This document shows positions 7,100 to 17,129 of a DNA stretch of 50,495 nt, in pieces; within the stretch, counting starts at the first letter, position 1, and each line of letters starts with the position of its first letter. The position numbers and the translations under genes are program-made. Source of the stretch: a virus; IMG/VR virus record IMGVR_UViG_3300045284_000404, positions 1 to 50,495 of that record; one strand, 5' to 3'. Under the pieces are notes generated by a model. That model made no database searches, was not told the DNA's origin, and worked only from the letters and a program-made list of their open reading frames with translations.

Positions 7100-7329
7100 T
7101 GGGACAGGTTAAGGGAAATCCCGGCACGACGAAAGCTGCGATGAATCAGTATCGGCAGAACTATGGGGGGAACAAGAATTCGACTCAGCCGATTGACTTC
7201 CAGGCCTTGGCAAATATGTTTATGAGGCCTGGACCCTCACAAGCAACCCCGGCTCCGGTGGCACCTCCAGCACCAGCGGGTCCACGGTATGAGAATGCAG
7301 CTGGAGTAATGCCCTGGGCGCTAAAATAG
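7099..7329 (+). CDS. Small hypothetical protein, 76 aa
   Basis: The start overlaps the previous stop. It contains KAAMNQYRQNYGGNKN and a proline/alanine-rich end (PAPVAPPAPAGP). It follows the same low-complexity style as its neighbours. No function was recognised. Confidence 0.55.
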   Translation: MGQVKGNPGTTKAAMNQYRQNYGGNKNSTQPIDFQALANMFMRPGPSQATPAPVAPPAPAGPRYENAAGVMPWALK

Positions 7330-7338
7330 GAGAAAGAA

Positions 7339-7881
7339 ATGGCGACGACGATTAGCAAACCTGGAACTGGACTCGGTGGAGCAACGCAAGAGCCGACTGT
7401 GACTGAACCTCAGCCCTCGCCGGGACCCGTCAAGGCCAAGGATAGTCCCCCGCACGATCAAGAAAGAACTCCGAGGACTGGAGTGGTTGGGGATCCGGTT
7501 GGAACCTGGCCCTCGAAGGAGGCAGTCGATCCGCATCCCCTGACACCGGAGGACACAAGACGGGCTGAGAAGCCAGCGGGCCTAGTAGCTCCCAGCCGGG
7601 AGTATGGCGCTGGGTTTTCGAAGGAGGCTCGAGAGAAACTACAGGCAAAAGCGATGGGAAGAGAATACGATCCGAATGAACCTGCGAACGTCGCGAACAT
7701 TCCGACAGGTGCGGTTCCGGTTGAGACTGAGGACACGACTGGAAATCCCACCGGTGAGCAAAATCCGCCGACACCAGTCCCGGGGACCAATCCACCGACT
7801 AAGAATGTCACGGAACCCGAGAAGCCTCCAGTGGAGCCCTTGGTGAAGTCGAGTTCAACGGCAAAGGATTCGACTTCCTGA
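7339..7881 (+). CDS. Pro/Glu/Thr-rich hypothetical protein
   Basis: The ATG follows AGGAGAAAGAA. The 180-aa product is mostly unstructured (Pro, Thr, Glu, Gly), with one more helical part about residues 90-115 (YGAGFSKEAREKLQAKAMG). Its final A is shared with the large terminase start codon (TGATGG), so the two genes are probably translationally coupled. No domain was recognised. Confidence 0.6.
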   Translation: MATTISKPGTGLGGATQEPTVTEPQPSPGPVKAKDSPPHDQERTPRTGVVGDPVGTWPSKEAVDPHPLTPEDTRRAEKPAGLVAPSREYGAGFSKEAREKLQAKAMGREYDPNEPANVANIPTGAVPVETEDTTGNPTGEQNPPTPVPGTNPPTKNVTEPEKPPVEPLVKSSSTAKDSTS

Positions 7882-9554
7882 TGGCGATCCTGGCTCCCGA
7901 GTTGAAGGAAGAGATCTTTGCGGAAGGACTGGCAGACCCGGTTTACTTCTGCAGAGTGATCTTGGGTGAGTGGTTCCCGAAGGCCATGCCTTGGTTTCAT
8001 CGGGGACTTCTTGCGCTTTTGACTCGGGAGACGGACTTTCTTTTGAGGTTTGGGCGGGAAGAGTGGAAAGCAGAGTCGGGATTTGTCTGGGATCAATCAG
8101 GGCTAGACAAAATAATCAAGCATTTCGTCTGGCGAATGGACCCAAACGACCCAGAGGCACCAGAATTGCCCCTGTTCGTGCAGAAAGAGGGAAAAATCCT
8201 GCTTCAGGTAAGTCAAATTCAGCAGGAGATCATTCCACGCGGCTTCAGCAAGACCACCCTCTGCAATGCCGTGGTCATCCGTGCGGTTGTATACCGGCTA
8301 AAACGGTTTATTGCCTTGATCGCAGAGACTGGACCCCACGCCGCGGCACAGCTTTCCAATGTGAAGACACAACTCGGGGAGAATGAGCTTCTTATTCAGG
8401 TCTATGGGGCATTGGCACCAGACCGGCAGCATCCGAATCCCTGGCGTGAGAACGAGGCTCAGGCACTGAATGGGATCTGGATGATCGCCCGAGGCCGAGG
8501 CGGGCAGATCCGGGGTCTGAATAGGAATGCCAAGCGGCCAGACCTCATCATCGTGGACGACGTTGAGGATGAGGAGTCGGTATTGACTCCAGAACAGCGG
8601 AAGAAGACTGTTAAGTGGATCATGTCGGCTGTTAGACCGGCACTTCCTCGGAATGATCCGAATGCCTTTATCCAGATCCTCGGGACAATGCTGCACCCAG
8701 AGTGTATGTTGGTCACACTGAGCAAGGATCCGACCGTGATCACAGTGAAGTTCGGGGCGATCGACCCAGATAAGGACATGCTCTGGGCTGCGCACATGAG
8801 CCGGAAGGGGTATGATAGTCTGAGGGAATCTTACCGGAGTGTGGGTGCCCTTGCGGACTTCAGCCGGGAATTCGACTCCGCGATTTCTAATGACGAGCAG
8901 CAGATCTTCGATACTTCGAGGATTGTTTACCAGGTAAAGGGAATAAAGCAGTTCGTCGGGCGAGCAATAGCCATTGATCCAGCTATCAGCGAGGAACTCT
9001 CTGCTGACTTCTGTGCCTTCGCCGTGGTGGGGATGGAAGATACCGGGCTCATCCATGTTCTTGACTTCTACATGAAACGAGGAATGAACCCGAGGGAGCA
9101 GATTGACAAGTTCTTCGAGCTGAAGGTAATGTGGGAATGCACAGCTGCAGGAGTGGAGAGTGTTGCCTACCAGAAAGCCCTTGTTCATCTCATTAGAGAG
9201 GAAATGTTCCGGAAGGCACGGCAGTATGGAGATCACTCTTACTTCGAAGTTACGCCAATTACTCACTCGAGGGATGCGGACAAAATCACCCGAGTTCAGG
9301 GCGTCTTGGCTCCTCGGTACTCTGCCGGATACATTACTCATCAGCGTCGGTTCCCAGACCTGGAAGCCCAATTGCAAGATTGGCCGTACGGTAAGGTTGA
9401 TGGACCAGATGCTGTTGCGATGGCCATCACTTTGCTTGACCCGTATGCCGGTACTGCACTCGGCTCGGACGTTCTTGGTAAGAAAATTGGAGAAGATAGC
9501 TGGAACTCAGACGAAGAATTGATCGGTGGGGACTGGAGAGTTAGAGGGATCTGA
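7881..9554 (+). CDS. terL: Terminase large subunit
   Basis: The 557-aa length is normal for a large terminase. The ATPase domain shows a Walker A-like PRGFSKTT (about residues 119-126), a Walker B LIIVDDVEDEE (about 222-232) and a coupling segment (ILGTMLHPECM). The C-terminal nuclease domain has an RNase H-like fold pattern with acidic positions in AIAIDPAISEE (about 357), HVLDFY and GPDAVAMAI. It powers DNA packaging through the portal and cuts the concatemer. It overlaps the portal gene by one base. Confidence 0.93.
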   Translation: MAILAPELKEEIFAEGLADPVYFCRVILGEWFPKAMPWFHRGLLALLTRETDFLLRFGREEWKAESGFVWDQSGLDKIIKHFVWRMDPNDPEAPELPLFVQKEGKILLQVSQIQQEIIPRGFSKTTLCNAVVIRAVVYRLKRFIALIAETGPHAAAQLSNVKTQLGENELLIQVYGALAPDRQHPNPWRENEAQALNGIWMIARGRGGQIRGLNRNAKRPDLIIVDDVEDEESVLTPEQRKKTVKWIMSAVRPALPRNDPNAFIQILGTMLHPECMLVTLSKDPTVITVKFGAIDPDKDMLWAAHMSRKGYDSLRESYRSVGALADFSREFDSAISNDEQQIFDTSRIVYQVKGIKQFVGRAIAIDPAISEELSADFCAFAVVGMEDTGLIHVLDFYMKRGMNPREQIDKFFELKVMWECTAAGVESVAYQKALVHLIREEMFRKARQYGDHSYFEVTPITHSRDADKITRVQGVLAPRYSAGYITHQRRFPDLEAQLQDWPYGKVDGPDAVAMAITLLDPYAGTALGSDVLGKKIGEDSWNSDEELIGGDWRVRGI

Positions 9555-11590
9555 TGGTAGCGAAATTTGGCGTACCTGAGAGCGAGAAGCAGCCTAAGTT
9601 CCGAGAGCCGGATAAGGGCAAGCTTCCCATCGATCTGCTGGCTCCGAACTCTCCAAGACACTCTGCCGTAAAGGATTACTTGATCCAGAGGCTCGAAGCG
9701 TCTGAACGGGCGATGGGGAAGAGGTATTCGAGATGGCGACTCAACGAACTGCAATTCCAGGCGTACATCTCTCTCGCGGAACACGAGAAGATTCTCAAGA
9801 GCGCAAAACTCTCACGGTCTATGCCGGAGATTTCAAGCCTGGTGATCCCTTACTCGTACTCGACTATCATGGCAATTGTCACGTATCTATTGCAGGTCTT
9901 TGCTGGATCAGATCCCATCTTCAAGGTGAACGCAACGAAGTCTTCCTCGATGATGGCCCAAGAGTACATGGAGCTTGCCCTCAAGCACAATACCACGCAT
10001 ACTCGGATGGTCCTGAAAATCTTTCAGTTCCTGTTGGACAGTCAGATCTACAATCTGGGAGTGATGCGGAACCTCTGGAGTGTGGAGGAGCGCTTTACTA
10101 CAGTGCTGAAACCAGCGATGATGCCGGGGCCGATGGGAATGATGCCGGATTTCAGCCAGCCGAGAACAAGGCAGCGGGAGATGGCAGTGGTGTTCGAGGG
10201 GACAAACGTCACGAACGTTGATCCCTTTATGTTCTTCCCGGATCCTCGAGTGGCACCAGTGGAAGTGAGCCGGAAGGGGGAATTTGTCTTCTGGCGGGAC
10301 TTCACCGGGAGGCACATTCTCGAGGAGCAGCAGTCAAAAGGCATGATCAAGTTCCTGGATGACGTTGGAGACCGGCCGAAGGCCTCGATGTACACCGGGG
10401 ACTCAGACGTGCCGAACAGCAATCGGAACTCGGCGGTCAAGGAAGATTCCTCCAATCCGAACCGGCGACCAGACGGAGCACTGGAGGATTTCATCCAGCT
10501 AGATCAGGGATCGATCGCGATCATTCCGAGCAAACTGGGCTTGGCCGACTCTGACGTTCCTGAAAAGTGGCTCTTTACCATTGCGAACAAAAACCAGATC
10601 ATTCAGGCGGAGCCCCTCGACCTCGATCATGGGAACCATCCGGTCTGTGTCACAGAGCCATATTCCATGGGCTACAGTCCGGGTGGAATGTCGATGGTGG
10701 AGATGCTGGAGCCGATTCAGGAAGGCATGTCGTGGCTGCTGAATAGCCACATCCACAATATCAGAGGCATTATCAACAATTCCTTCATCCTCGATCCCAA
10801 CGCCGTGGATATGACGAGTTTCAAAGATGGAAGACCTGGAAAGCTCATTAAGCTCAAGCCATCTGCAGTGGGTCGTGATGTGCGGACAGTCATCCAGCAG
10901 CTGCAAATGTACGATGCGACCGCGCAGCACGTTACGGATATTGAAGTCCTCAGAAGGCTCGGAGATACAATTTCGGCTGTCAATGATAATCTGCGAGGAG
11001 TGCAACAAGCGGGGGGACGTAAGACTGCAACTGAGGTCAGGACGGCAACAGAAAACGGTGCTTCAAGACTGGTTATGCAGGCTCGGCTTATTTCGTCCCA
11101 GGCCATGGTGGACCAAGCGGAGCAGATGTGCATAAACATGCAGCAGCTGACGACAGAGCCATTCTTTATGAAGGTCGTGGGGCCGGAGGGAATGGACAAG
11201 CTGATGCAGATCGGGCCAGAGAACCTGATCGGGGACTTCAACTTCCCGGTTACAGATGGCACGCTGCCACTGGATAAGATCGCGATTCTTGATGTCTGGA
11301 AAGAGATCTTCCAGATCGTGGCGACGAACCCGATGCTCCAACAGCAATACGATCTGAGCCAGATTTTCGACTTCGTGGCGGAATTGAGCGGAGCACGGAA
11401 CTTGGATAAATTCAAAATGGCACCTCCGATGGGGATGCCAGGGATGCCGCCAGGAATGCCTGGGGATCCGAATGCGATGCAGGGACAAGCGGAGGCTGGA
11501 AATGTCGTACCTATCTTTGGTGGGCCTGGACCCAATGGAGGAAGAGGCATTCCTGACTTTGCAGCAGGTGGAGGCGGACCTCCATCGTGA
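9554..11590 (+). CDS. Portal protein
   Basis: The 678-aa protein immediately follows the large terminase, the classic portal position. It has a long helical N-terminal part, a central segment LDLDHGNHPVCVTEPYSMGYSPGG then SMVEMLEPIQEGMSWLLNSHI, and a GGRKTATEV region near residue 490. These resemble large podovirus-type portals, which form the 12-mer head vertex ring. The C-terminus is Met/Pro/Gly-rich (MGMPGMPPGMPGD). The length suits portals with an extended barrel. Confidence 0.85.
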   Translation: MVAKFGVPESEKQPKFREPDKGKLPIDLLAPNSPRHSAVKDYLIQRLEASERAMGKRYSRWRLNELQFQAYISLAEHEKILKSAKLSRSMPEISSLVIPYSYSTIMAIVTYLLQVFAGSDPIFKVNATKSSSMMAQEYMELALKHNTTHTRMVLKIFQFLLDSQIYNLGVMRNLWSVEERFTTVLKPAMMPGPMGMMPDFSQPRTRQREMAVVFEGTNVTNVDPFMFFPDPRVAPVEVSRKGEFVFWRDFTGRHILEEQQSKGMIKFLDDVGDRPKASMYTGDSDVPNSNRNSAVKEDSSNPNRRPDGALEDFIQLDQGSIAIIPSKLGLADSDVPEKWLFTIANKNQIIQAEPLDLDHGNHPVCVTEPYSMGYSPGGMSMVEMLEPIQEGMSWLLNSHIHNIRGIINNSFILDPNAVDMTSFKDGRPGKLIKLKPSAVGRDVRTVIQQLQMYDATAQHVTDIEVLRRLGDTISAVNDNLRGVQQAGGRKTATEVRTATENGASRLVMQARLISSQAMVDQAEQMCINMQQLTTEPFFMKVVGPEGMDKLMQIGPENLIGDFNFPVTDGTLPLDKIAILDVWKEIFQIVATNPMLQQQYDLSQIFDFVAELSGARNLDKFKMAPPMGMPGMPPGMPGDPNAMQGQAEAGNVVPIFGGPGPNGGRGIPDFAAGGGGPPS

Positions 11591-11786
11591 GACGGCATTT
11601 GTGTGGATTTTGCGGTGGCTGGACAAGGTGGACGGTGACCTGAAGGGTCAGATCCTGCACGGAAATTCGATGGAACAGCCTGTGGAGATCGTAAAGTGGC
11701 AGGCAAAACGGGAGCTGATCGAGTCCCTCTTCGGCGAGATCGAGAACATAAGGAACTTGGAAAATGGCAATCAAGGGATTCAGTGA
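11502..11786 (+). CDS. Small protein between portal and scaffold
   Basis: A strong GGAGG site lies 6 bases before ATG 11502, inside the portal 3' end, giving 94 aa; ATG 11535 is an alternative. It is a charged helical protein (VEADLHRETAFVWILRWLDK, later KRELIESLFGEIENI). It overlaps portal by 89 bp and scaffold by 23 bp. The position suggests a head-assembly accessory. No family was recognised. Confidence 0.6.
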   Translation: MSYLSLVGLDPMEEEAFLTLQQVEADLHRETAFVWILRWLDKVDGDLKGQILHGNSMEQPVEIVKWQAKRELIESLFGEIENIRNLENGNQGIQ

Positions 11787-12765
11787 AGAAATCGTACAAG
11801 CGATGGACTTTGACCCATTTGCAGAGCTTGGCTCCGATGGCGGAACCGAGAACAGAGCACCTCGGGCACCAGTCCCAGGAGCGCGGGACGGAACCGGAGG
11901 AGGGCAGCAGCCCCAACAAGTTGCGGTCCCTACCAAAGATCCAGTAACTGGGAGATTCCTGCCTGCAGGAGGGACTCCTACACAAAGGGCGAAAGCCCAA
12001 ACCCTAGGGCGAGATGTCAGCCCTGACGGCGCAAGACAAGGACAGCCGAGGGAAGCCCAACGGGTACCCACTGCCCCGCCTGTGAGGCCGGACGAACCAG
12101 TAGATCCGCAAGGAGGAACTCCTCCGGCTGGGAACTCTGTGCAGGAACTGATGGAGAGGGTGAAACAGGCTGGTCCTGTTATGCCGACTACACCAGTTCA
12201 GCAAGAGCCTGGACCTGGACAGAGACCTCAACCACAATTCCCACGGTATGACTACTCGAAGCCTTGGACTGATCAGAAAGTGCAGTTGCCAGCAGAATTG
12301 CTGGATGCGATCTTTCACGAAGACCGCTCTGTGGCTGCACAGGGGATGGATGTACTCGTGAATACGATGTACAACTCTCTCGCGAATGAGATCCATACCC
12401 GGATCGCTGCCATCGTGCATCAGGTGCCTCAGGTTCTGGAAAATATGACGGACATGAGGATGGGACAGAGGCAACTGAGGGACAAGTTCTATGGGCAGTT
12501 TCCAGAACTTGCCAACCCTCAGGGGATGCAGACGGTCTACAGCATCGCGCAAAATGTGGCGGCGCTGTATCAGAACATGGGCCAGGAAGTAGATCCGATG
12601 TCTGACGACTTTGTGAACTACGTTGGAGAACAGGCCAGGCAAGTGCTTGGGATTGCTCCAGCGCCACAGAGGCAGCCTCGGAGACAGTTCCAGCCGGGTG
12701 GTGGTACTCGGAATGGTGGAGGATCGAACGGGAACCCCTTTATGGAGGCCATAGGTTTGGCCTAA
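11764..12765 (+). CDS. Scaffolding protein
   Basis: The product is 333 aa, directly before the major capsid gene. The first half is disordered and rich in Pro, Gly and Gln. The second half is helical (PAELLDAIFHEDRSVAAQGM, then LYQNMGQEVDPMSDDFVNYV). The C-terminus is basic and Gly/Asn-rich (RQPRRQFQPGGG). This layout is normal for an internal scaffold that guides capsid assembly and then leaves or is degraded. Confidence 0.75.
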   Translation: MAIKGFSEEIVQAMDFDPFAELGSDGGTENRAPRAPVPGARDGTGGGQQPQQVAVPTKDPVTGRFLPAGGTPTQRAKAQTLGRDVSPDGARQGQPREAQRVPTAPPVRPDEPVDPQGGTPPAGNSVQELMERVKQAGPVMPTTPVQQEPGPGQRPQPQFPRYDYSKPWTDQKVQLPAELLDAIFHEDRSVAAQGMDVLVNTMYNSLANEIHTRIAAIVHQVPQVLENMTDMRMGQRQLRDKFYGQFPELANPQGMQTVYSIAQNVAALYQNMGQEVDPMSDDFVNYVGEQARQVLGIAPAPQRQPRRQFQPGGGTRNGGGSNGNPFMEAIGLA

Positions 12766-12777
12766 GGCGAAGCGACA

Positions 12778-14043
12778 ATGGCTATTATTGGACTGAGAGA
12801 CACCTCGGGGTTCACTACAAATGGTGAACGTCCGCAGAACTGGCGGGAGACCTTGCTGCTGCTGTATCCGAACAGCGCCGAAGCGGCGAAGGCTCCTCTC
12901 ACCGCCCTGACATCTCTAATGAAGGAGAAAAGCACAGACGATCCGCACTTTCACTGGTTCACAAAAACGCTCGATGATCGACGGCTTAAAGTCTCAGCCG
13001 CACTCACCGCGGGAACGCCGGGAGCAGCTGCGACTCTTACGATAGACTCGACTTACAAGCCAGCGATTATCACGTATGAGAACACTGTGCTTCTAGTGGA
13101 GCAAACCGGGGAAATGCTGTTGGTGGTTGCAGATCCGACCACGAATACAGCGATTTCCGTGACTCGTGGGTTTGCTGGGTCGACGGCAGCGGCGTGGGAT
13201 CCGGCAGTTGCCGGGACTAACCCCTACGTGCTGATTATTGGTTCAAGCATGGAGGAAGGCTCAATGCCTCCGACGGGCGTGAACTTCGATCCGGCGGAAT
13301 TGTACAACTATACTCAGATCTTCCGGCGGACCCTCGAAATTACCCGTACCGCAGCCAAGACTCGGCTCCGGACTGGCGATGCTGTGAAGGAAGCCAGAAG
13401 GGAGTGCCTGGAATACACCTCGGTGGACATGGAGCGGGCCTTCATTCTGGGCCGCAGATCTTTGAACACCTACAAGGGCAAGCCACAGAGGACGACTGGT
13501 GGTGTGGTCTGGCAGATCCAGCAGGCAGCACCGCAGAACATCTGGACCGTGCCGACGACTGGCCAGATCGACATGAACACCATTGAGACGAAGCTGGAGA
13601 CCTTGTTCCGGTACGGCTCGTATGAAAAGATGGCGTTCGCAGGAAATGGTGCCCTGTTGGCGATCCAGCAGGTCGTGAGGAAGAACACGAACTACCAGAT
13701 CTACGCGAATGAAAAAGAGTACGGGATGAAGATCACTCGACTGACCACTCCCTTTGGGGAACTGGCCATCAAGGTTCATCCCTTGTTCACGCAGAACGCC
13801 GGTGGAACGACTGCGGGTACTGCGTTTACTGCCATGAGCAACTGGATGCTCATTCTGGACATGGAGAGGGTCCGGTATCGGTATCTCACTGACTCGGACC
13901 TTGACTACCAGACCAAGCTTGAGCCGAATGGGCTGGATGGAATGCAATCTGGATACCTGGCGGAATGCGGGATCGAGATTGAGTTCGCTGAAACTTGTCA
14001 CCTGTGGAAGAATCTGGTGGCAGGTATTAAGGACACACCGTAA
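12778..14043 (+). CDS. Major capsid protein (DUF5309/SU10-like)
   Basis: The 421-aa protein has an opening IGLRDTSGFTTNGERPQNW, the helical segment AAKTRLRTGDAVKEARRE followed by SVDMERAFILGRR, and TTGGVVWQIQQAAPQNIW. These fit the SU10-type/DUF5309 HK97-fold capsid family. The segment ERVRYRYLTDSDLDYQTKL near the end matches the family's C-terminal strand region. An extra Ala/Thr-rich stretch about residues 75-150 may be an inserted surface domain. The gene lies after the scaffold and before a head-tail protein. Confidence 0.85.
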   Translation: MAIIGLRDTSGFTTNGERPQNWRETLLLLYPNSAEAAKAPLTALTSLMKEKSTDDPHFHWFTKTLDDRRLKVSAALTAGTPGAAATLTIDSTYKPAIITYENTVLLVEQTGEMLLVVADPTTNTAISVTRGFAGSTAAAWDPAVAGTNPYVLIIGSSMEEGSMPPTGVNFDPAELYNYTQIFRRTLEITRTAAKTRLRTGDAVKEARRECLEYTSVDMERAFILGRRSLNTYKGKPQRTTGGVVWQIQQAAPQNIWTVPTTGQIDMNTIETKLETLFRYGSYEKMAFAGNGALLAIQQVVRKNTNYQIYANEKEYGMKITRLTTPFGELAIKVHPLFTQNAGGTTAGTAFTAMSNWMLILDMERVRYRYLTDSDLDYQTKLEPNGLDGMQSGYLAECGIEIEFAETCHLWKNLVAGIKDTP

Positions 14044-14049
14044 GTTAGC

Positions 14050-14083
14050 GTGGGACCGTTCACATAATGTGAATGAGCCCACT
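14050..14083 (+). promoter_or_regulatory. Dispersed palindromic element, site 1
   Basis: The core TTCACATAATGTGAA is a perfect palindrome, flanked here by GTGGG on the left and CCCAC on the right, so this copy is fully symmetric. It begins 7 bases after the capsid stop. Relatives occur at 26289, 42524 and 49478. It could be an operator, a promoter element, or in RNA form a stem that trims capsid transcripts. Confidence 0.55.
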
Positions 14084-14109
14084 TAACCTGGACTTCTGGG
14101 AGTACCCCG

Positions 14110-14739
14110 ATGAAGTTGGAAGATTTCCACTCGATGGTTAGCTTCGAGCTGAAGCGGGGTACTTCGCAGGACGCGATGATACCAGCATACGTGAAGCAGG
14201 CGGTCAGTTTTTTAGAGCGAAATGCTCCCCTGAAGTATATGGAAGAGATGGTAATGGTGCAGCTGGAGCCTGGGGACCAGCTGGTGGACTTCGTTTGGAG
14301 CTTTAGGAACTGGAGATACCTACGGTATGATGCGGACGGAGAGTGGTGCTATCTGCAGAAGAGAGATCCGCGGGAGGAATTGACTCCGGCGGGACCAGAG
14401 GCACCGACAAGATATTCCCAGATCGGGATGAGGTATATTCGGTTTAATGCACCCTGGAGGGGAACGGTGAACCTCCCCTTGGAGGGAATTGTTTATAAAT
14501 TTACTGATTGGCAAACGACGAGACCAGATTTCCGGCACTTTTTGCTGGAATTCGGTAGTGATCTGCTCCTCTACCAGACCATGTTAAGGATCGGGGTTGC
14601 GATTAAAGACCCTAGGTTGGACGCACTGTATCGGCCCGTCAGGGACGAGGCACTGAAGACATTCATGAGCATGGATACAGATGCGGAGTTTGATGGATCG
14701 ACAGATGACACAATGGTCTACGGGGGCATCTACGAGTAA
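14110..14739 (+). CDS. Head-tail connector/adaptor-like protein
   Basis: The 209-aa protein begins MKLEDFHSMVSFELKRGTSQ, then DAMIPAYVKQAVSFLERNAP, a helical opening typical of podovirus head-tail adaptors that bind under the portal. The middle is beta-rich (DQLVDFVWSFRNWRYLRYD). The C-terminus is helical and acidic. Position right after the capsid supports the assignment; sequence evidence alone is moderate. A 161-bp gap follows with no strong feature. Confidence 0.55.
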   Translation: MKLEDFHSMVSFELKRGTSQDAMIPAYVKQAVSFLERNAPLKYMEEMVMVQLEPGDQLVDFVWSFRNWRYLRYDADGEWCYLQKRDPREELTPAGPEAPTRYSQIGMRYIRFNAPWRGTVNLPLEGIVYKFTDWQTTRPDFRHFLLEFGSDLLLYQTMLRIGVAIKDPRLDALYRPVRDEALKTFMSMDTDAEFDGSTDDTMVYGGIYE

Positions 14740-14900
14740 GCCAGGGATCTGGTATCCAGGGTACTCTTTGGATCGGAAGATGCAAGGAGTGAAATCTCAT
14801 ACCCATATGGTCCCTTTGGGGTTTTGTGCGCTGGCGGTTATGCAGAGAAACCGGTATTTTTCTCTCGCGATAGCGGGTCGAGAGCGGAGCTTGCAATCCG

Positions 14901-17129
14901 ATGGTCTTTCAGCTTCTGAATAATATCAAGTTCTCACTAGCGGTCCCGATGGACCCAGGTGATCTCGAACTCGTCGTGATGGACGATGACCTTTCGGACG
15001 CAGAAAGGTACGATCCGACGAAGGTCTTGAGTCTCACCCTTGTGGGTGATGAAGAGTTGAATGACTACGAGATCGTCTATGCCGTCTCGAGGACCGGCAC
15101 TACCTTCGAGGTAACCCGAGGCGAGGAGACCACAACGGCTGGGAGCTGGCCAGCAGGGACGCAGGTAATTGCGGCGCTCACGAAAGGCGTCCTCGAGGGG
15201 ACGATCTCCGCGCCAACAGCGGCGGATCAGATCACCTATGAGGGAGGGAATTTCGGCACGGCTGGAACGGTCGAAGATACCCTGGATGACATGGGTGATG
15301 CCATTATCACTATGTCAGCGGATACGGACTACTACGACAGTGTGCAACAGAGAGTTGGTGGAGGCTTGTTCTCCGGCGGTGTCATCGATACTGTGAACCT
15401 CCGTTGGCAAGGTTCTGCTAAGAAATTCACCACGGCAGGGCTTGGCGTAGTTGTGAGCACCGAAGCGTCGATTGCTAAACCGACGGTCCCTCCGGACGTT
15501 GTAATCGCGCTTCGGTGCGCTGACATTACGAACTTCGGTTCGATTGTAGTGACGGCGTATAACACGGCTGTTCCGACGAGCACTATGGTCTGGAACATCG
15601 GTGCTGGAGCGATACCACAGAACAATGCGTGGCTGCTGGCCTACGGTGGAGCTGCGGATGCAGCCCTCAGTGGGAACCCTTCCGTCGATCTGCCCGATAA
15701 GATCAAGATCGACTTTAAGGACAATGGGACTGGGGTTCTCGCGGTCTCCATAAACCATGTGGACATTGTGCCGGTCAGGCAATCGTATTTGGGTAGCTTT
15801 ATCCGAGTGCTCTCGGACGCGGACTTTGACAAGGTAAATACCATTGCGAAGTACGGCTTCCAAGTCTCAGCTGTTATCACGGTTGAAGCGTTGGTGGCAG
15901 GTACTCTGAATGTCGGGAAGATCTCCGACGCTAGGCTCGATGGACACCGGTTTTATCTGACGAGCCCGGCGAACTTTAAGGCCCAGGCAGCGAACCAAGT
16001 GACAGTTAAGTTGTTCCAAGGCGTTCGGGAGTCCTTCAATAAGGGATTTGAGCCTTATGGCTGGGTCTACAATAATGCCTATAACGGACCCTTGGACCTT
16101 GATGCAAACACCACGGTTAGGGAGCTAGTGAGTCTGGCGTATCCAAGTGCTGTCGGAGTGGGGAAATTCCGGAGTGCAGTCGAAGTATACCGGTTCACAG
16201 ATCCCCTGTATGTGGCAGCGAATCTTGCCGATGCTACAGCGGTCCTCACGGGCGCAGATAAGAGGGCGATCAATATCGACCTTAGCGCACTCACTGTGGC
16301 GAACCTTGATACTCTCTATGCGGCGATCTTGACCTCGAGGAATTTCTACGTCACGACGCTGGATTACCAGAACGCGGACAACCTCAAGTCAGGTACTGTG
16401 GATCCGGCTCGACTCCCGATTGTCCCTGTGAATAAGGGCGGCACAGGAACCTCTGACCCTGTAGCTGCTGAGGCGTTCTTTGGGGTGGTTCCGATCGGTG
16501 TGCCACTGCCATTTGCCGGGGCGACAGCTCCAGCAGGATGGGTGCTCTGTGACGGACGGTTGCTCATCAGGACAACCTATCCTCGGCTCTTTGCGGTGAT
16601 CGGGACGGTTTTCGGGAGTTCTGGGGCGACGGACTTCAGGGTGCCTGACCTGCGGGGCTTCGTAGTGGCTGGCCGGGACAACATGGGGACCGGAGCGGCA
16701 GGAAGGCTCACGGTTATTGGGAGCGCGCTTGGCACCGTGGGTGGCGAGCAGAGCCACACTTTGAGTGTAGCTGAGATGCCGTCGCACAGTCATGGAGGCG
16801 TTACCGGAAACAACAATACTGATCACGTGCATGGGATCAACCTAAACACTGGCGGAGAGAGTGCTGCCCATGCGCACCTTACACCAATGTACGGTCGCTC
16901 CGATAGTGGCAGTCCTGTTGCTGGGTCATGGGCGCAGGGTGGTAGTGCCAACTCGTACGGAAATCAGGCTACCAGTGGACAGGACACAGGGCACGTTCAC
17001 AATGTCTCGGGAAACACCGGGAACAATACCACGGATCACACTCACAACATCACCGCTCAAGGCAGTGGAACGACGCACAACAATACGCAGCTGACAATGG
17101 TTCTGAACTGGATTATTAGAGCAGTATGA
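14901..17129 (+). CDS. Tail fibre with phage tail collar domain
   Basis: The 742-aa protein has an N-terminal virion-attachment part (about 1-85, with YEIVYAVSRTGTTFEVTRGE), a long beta-rich shaft, and a collar domain starting near residue 530. The collar carries PFAGATAPAGWVLCDGRLL, then FRVPDLRGFVVAG and MPSHSHGG, the pattern of Phage Tail Collar (PF07484). A His-rich end follows (DHVHGI, HAHLTP, DHTHNI), which may bind metal. It probably recognises host surface structures. It overlaps the next gene by 4 bases. Confidence 0.85.
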   Translation: MVFQLLNNIKFSLAVPMDPGDLELVVMDDDLSDAERYDPTKVLSLTLVGDEELNDYEIVYAVSRTGTTFEVTRGEETTTAGSWPAGTQVIAALTKGVLEGTISAPTAADQITYEGGNFGTAGTVEDTLDDMGDAIITMSADTDYYDSVQQRVGGGLFSGGVIDTVNLRWQGSAKKFTTAGLGVVVSTEASIAKPTVPPDVVIALRCADITNFGSIVVTAYNTAVPTSTMVWNIGAGAIPQNNAWLLAYGGAADAALSGNPSVDLPDKIKIDFKDNGTGVLAVSINHVDIVPVRQSYLGSFIRVLSDADFDKVNTIAKYGFQVSAVITVEALVAGTLNVGKISDARLDGHRFYLTSPANFKAQAANQVTVKLFQGVRESFNKGFEPYGWVYNNAYNGPLDLDANTTVRELVSLAYPSAVGVGKFRSAVEVYRFTDPLYVAANLADATAVLTGADKRAINIDLSALTVANLDTLYAAILTSRNFYVTTLDYQNADNLKSGTVDPARLPIVPVNKGGTGTSDPVAAEAFFGVVPIGVPLPFAGATAPAGWVLCDGRLLIRTTYPRLFAVIGTVFGSSGATDFRVPDLRGFVVAGRDNMGTGAAGRLTVIGSALGTVGGEQSHTLSVAEMPSHSHGGVTGNNNTDHVHGINLNTGGESAAHAHLTPMYGRSDSGSPVAGSWAQGGSANSYGNQATSGQDTGHVHNVSGNTGNNTTDHTHNITAQGSGTTHNNTQLTMVLNWIIRAV

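Noticed and set aside
8298-9377. Long leftward frame (359 aa) inside the large terminase gene
   Set aside because: It is antisense to a clear terminase with conserved motifs, has no ribosome site and no recognisable domain.
10717-12000. 427-aa leftward frame across portal and scaffold
   Set aside because: Antisense shadow rich in Ser, Pro and Cys; the rightward genes have family features.
14780-14923. Possible 47-aa ORF between the adaptor and the tail fibre
   Set aside because: The ribosome site is weak, the product is unlike any family, and it runs into the fibre gene; kept out for lack of support.
16700-17129. Diversity-generating retroelement variable region at the fibre end
   Set aside because: No reverse transcriptase gene or template repeat was found in the window.
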